Source of the DNA: Burkholderiales bacterium
Lineage (GTDB): Bacteria; Pseudomonadota; Gammaproteobacteria; Burkholderiales; SHXO01
DNA length: 6,581 nt
Direction: 5' to 3'
Assembly (NCBI GenBank): GCA_026125625.1
Contig: JAHCKU010000182.1
Coordinates: 1-6,581, forward strand
Position numbers and translations under genes: made by a program. A model generated the notes under the pieces. The model saw nothing but the letters and a program-made list of their open reading frames with translations. It was not told where the DNA came from and made no database searches. Every line of letters begins with the position of its first letter. The stretch's first letter is position 1. Shown piece by piece: positions 5,851 through 6,581 of the stretch.

Positions 5851-6577
5851 AAGGCAGTCGTCCCGCAGCGATCAGGCGGCTGGCGAGCAGCGTCTGCGGA
5901 ATCCAGATCACGACATCGTCGAACTCTCCGCCAGGTGCGGTCGGCACTTCGGAGCGCGTGCGCGCGTAGAACGGTGCGCTGTCCTGACCGTCGTGCGTGG
6001 CGTTGGCATCCTCATCCGCATTGGTGCTCGACGCATCACCATGGTCGTTGCCGTCAATACCGCGCCCCCAGTTATGCGCGCCGTGCGAGATCACCACTGC
6101 CACCACCTGATCGGCGAGGATCAGCGTGCCGGTGCCGGTACGCGTCATCACGCGCTTGACCCCGGCGGTGTCGAGCGTGACCGTGGCGCCGCTGTTGGCG
6201 AAGGCCCTGGTCACGCTGTAGCGCAGCAGCTTGCCCCAGGAATCGGTGCGTGCCGTTCCCAGCGCCACCCAGGGTACGTAGCCAGTGCACTCGGCATTGG
6301 TGAGGCAGTCCGTCGTACGTTCGCTGCCGTCGAGGTCGGAGGTCGCCGGTCGCGGCAGACGGCCATTGGCCATGGCGAAGCCCAGCAATGCCTCGCGTGT
6401 CTCCTCCAGAATGCGTTGGGTATGGGCGTAGTTGCGCTGGTCCAGCTGTGTGGCCAGAGGCGCGAGCAAGCTTCCCAGAAGCAGCGCCACCACCAGCATG
6501 GCAACGGCGACTTCCACCAGCGTGAACCCACGCACGATTGACCGGCAGCCGGAGCGGCCGAAAGCAGCTGCGCTCAT
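5849..6577 (-). CDS. Type IV/type II prepilin-like protein (pseudopilin), GRLPRPA type
   Basis: The 242-aa product has a 17-residue leader ending CRSIVRG|FTLVE, with a prepilin peptidase site after G17, Phe at +1 and Glu at +5 (E22), then a hydrophobic helix to about residue 41. The region EALLGFAMANGRLPRPA (62-78) is recalled from a distinct group of proteobacterial prepilin-like proteins, as are WVALGTARTDSWGKLLRYSV (103-122), AVVISHGAHN (160-169) and the terminal DDVVIWIP (220-227). An Asp/Asn-rich stretch at 175-199 (including NADEDAN) could bind a metal ion such as calcium, as GspG-type pseudopilins do; this is inference. C91 and C97 may form a disulfide. The ATG at 6577 lies 4 nt from the window edge, so no ribosome site can be seen and an upstream start is not excluded. 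It heads the visible minus-strand operon, followed 8 nt later by the permease. A role as minor pilin or pseudopilin is likely; the machine it serves is unknown. Confidence 0.88.
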   Translation of the reverse strand: MSAAAFGRSGCRSIVRGFTLVEVAVAMLVVALLLGSLLAPLATQLDQRNYAHTQRILEETREALLGFAMANGRLPRPATSDLDGSERTTDCLTNAECTGYVPWVALGTARTDSWGKLLRYSVTRAFANSGATVTLDTAGVKRVMTRTGTGTLILADQVVAVVISHGAHNWGRGIDGNDHGDASSTNADEDANATHDGQDSAPFYARTRSEVPTAPGGEFDDVVIWIPQTLLASRLIAAGRLP

Positions 6578-6581
6578 CGGT

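Noticed and set aside
5786..6541. Plus-strand frame (251 codons) opposite the GRLP-type prepilin gene
   Set aside because: It is rich in Arg, His, Ala and Val and antisense to a gene with prepilin hallmarks; no family signature was seen.

Overview
This is a GC-rich window, densely coded with little spacer, of the kind found in Beta- or Gammaproteobacteria. An orphan Leu/Ile/Val-type solute-binding protein, class I-like P450, type IV/II prepilin-like proteins and an intergenic CCCTCTCCCC/GGGGAGAGGG repeat all fit that guess. The sequence alone does not fix the genus.

Left part, plus strand (1-3313). The 3' part of a secreted protein with an HEMVH zinc-metallopeptidase-like motif enters from the left edge. 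Its last codons run into a 102-bp element with perfect 15-bp terminal inverted repeats and a GC-rich hairpin core; the element's left end supplies the stop codon. After a short spacer come a complete cytochrome P450 (409 aa) and a periplasmic solute-binding protein of the branched-chain amino acid ABC type (382 aa). Four tandem 14-bp repeats lie between these two genes, and the last copy forms part of the Shine-Dalgarno sequence of the binding-protein gene. Neither P450 redox partners nor ABC permease/ATPase genes for the binding protein are in the window.

Right part, minus strand (6577 down to 3365). Four genes read toward the binding-protein gene. In transcription order they are: a prepilin-like protein with the GRLPRPA signature, an ABC-2-type membrane permease, a single-TM protein with a helical, probably periplasmic domain, and, after a 176-nt gap, a second prepilin-like protein. 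The first three are tightly linked: the permease ribosome site overlaps the preceding stop codon, and the third gene starts on a TGATG overlap. The two plus- and minus-strand blocks converge with only 51 nt between them.

The most interesting part is the minus-strand block, where two pseudopilins bracket an ABC-2 permease and an uncharacterised helical membrane-anchored protein. This recalls the known involvement of an ABC transporter (PilG/PilH/PilI) in Myxococcus type IV pilus assembly. It may be a small pilus- or pseudopilus-linked export system. The matching ATPase is not visible and could lie beyond the right edge.
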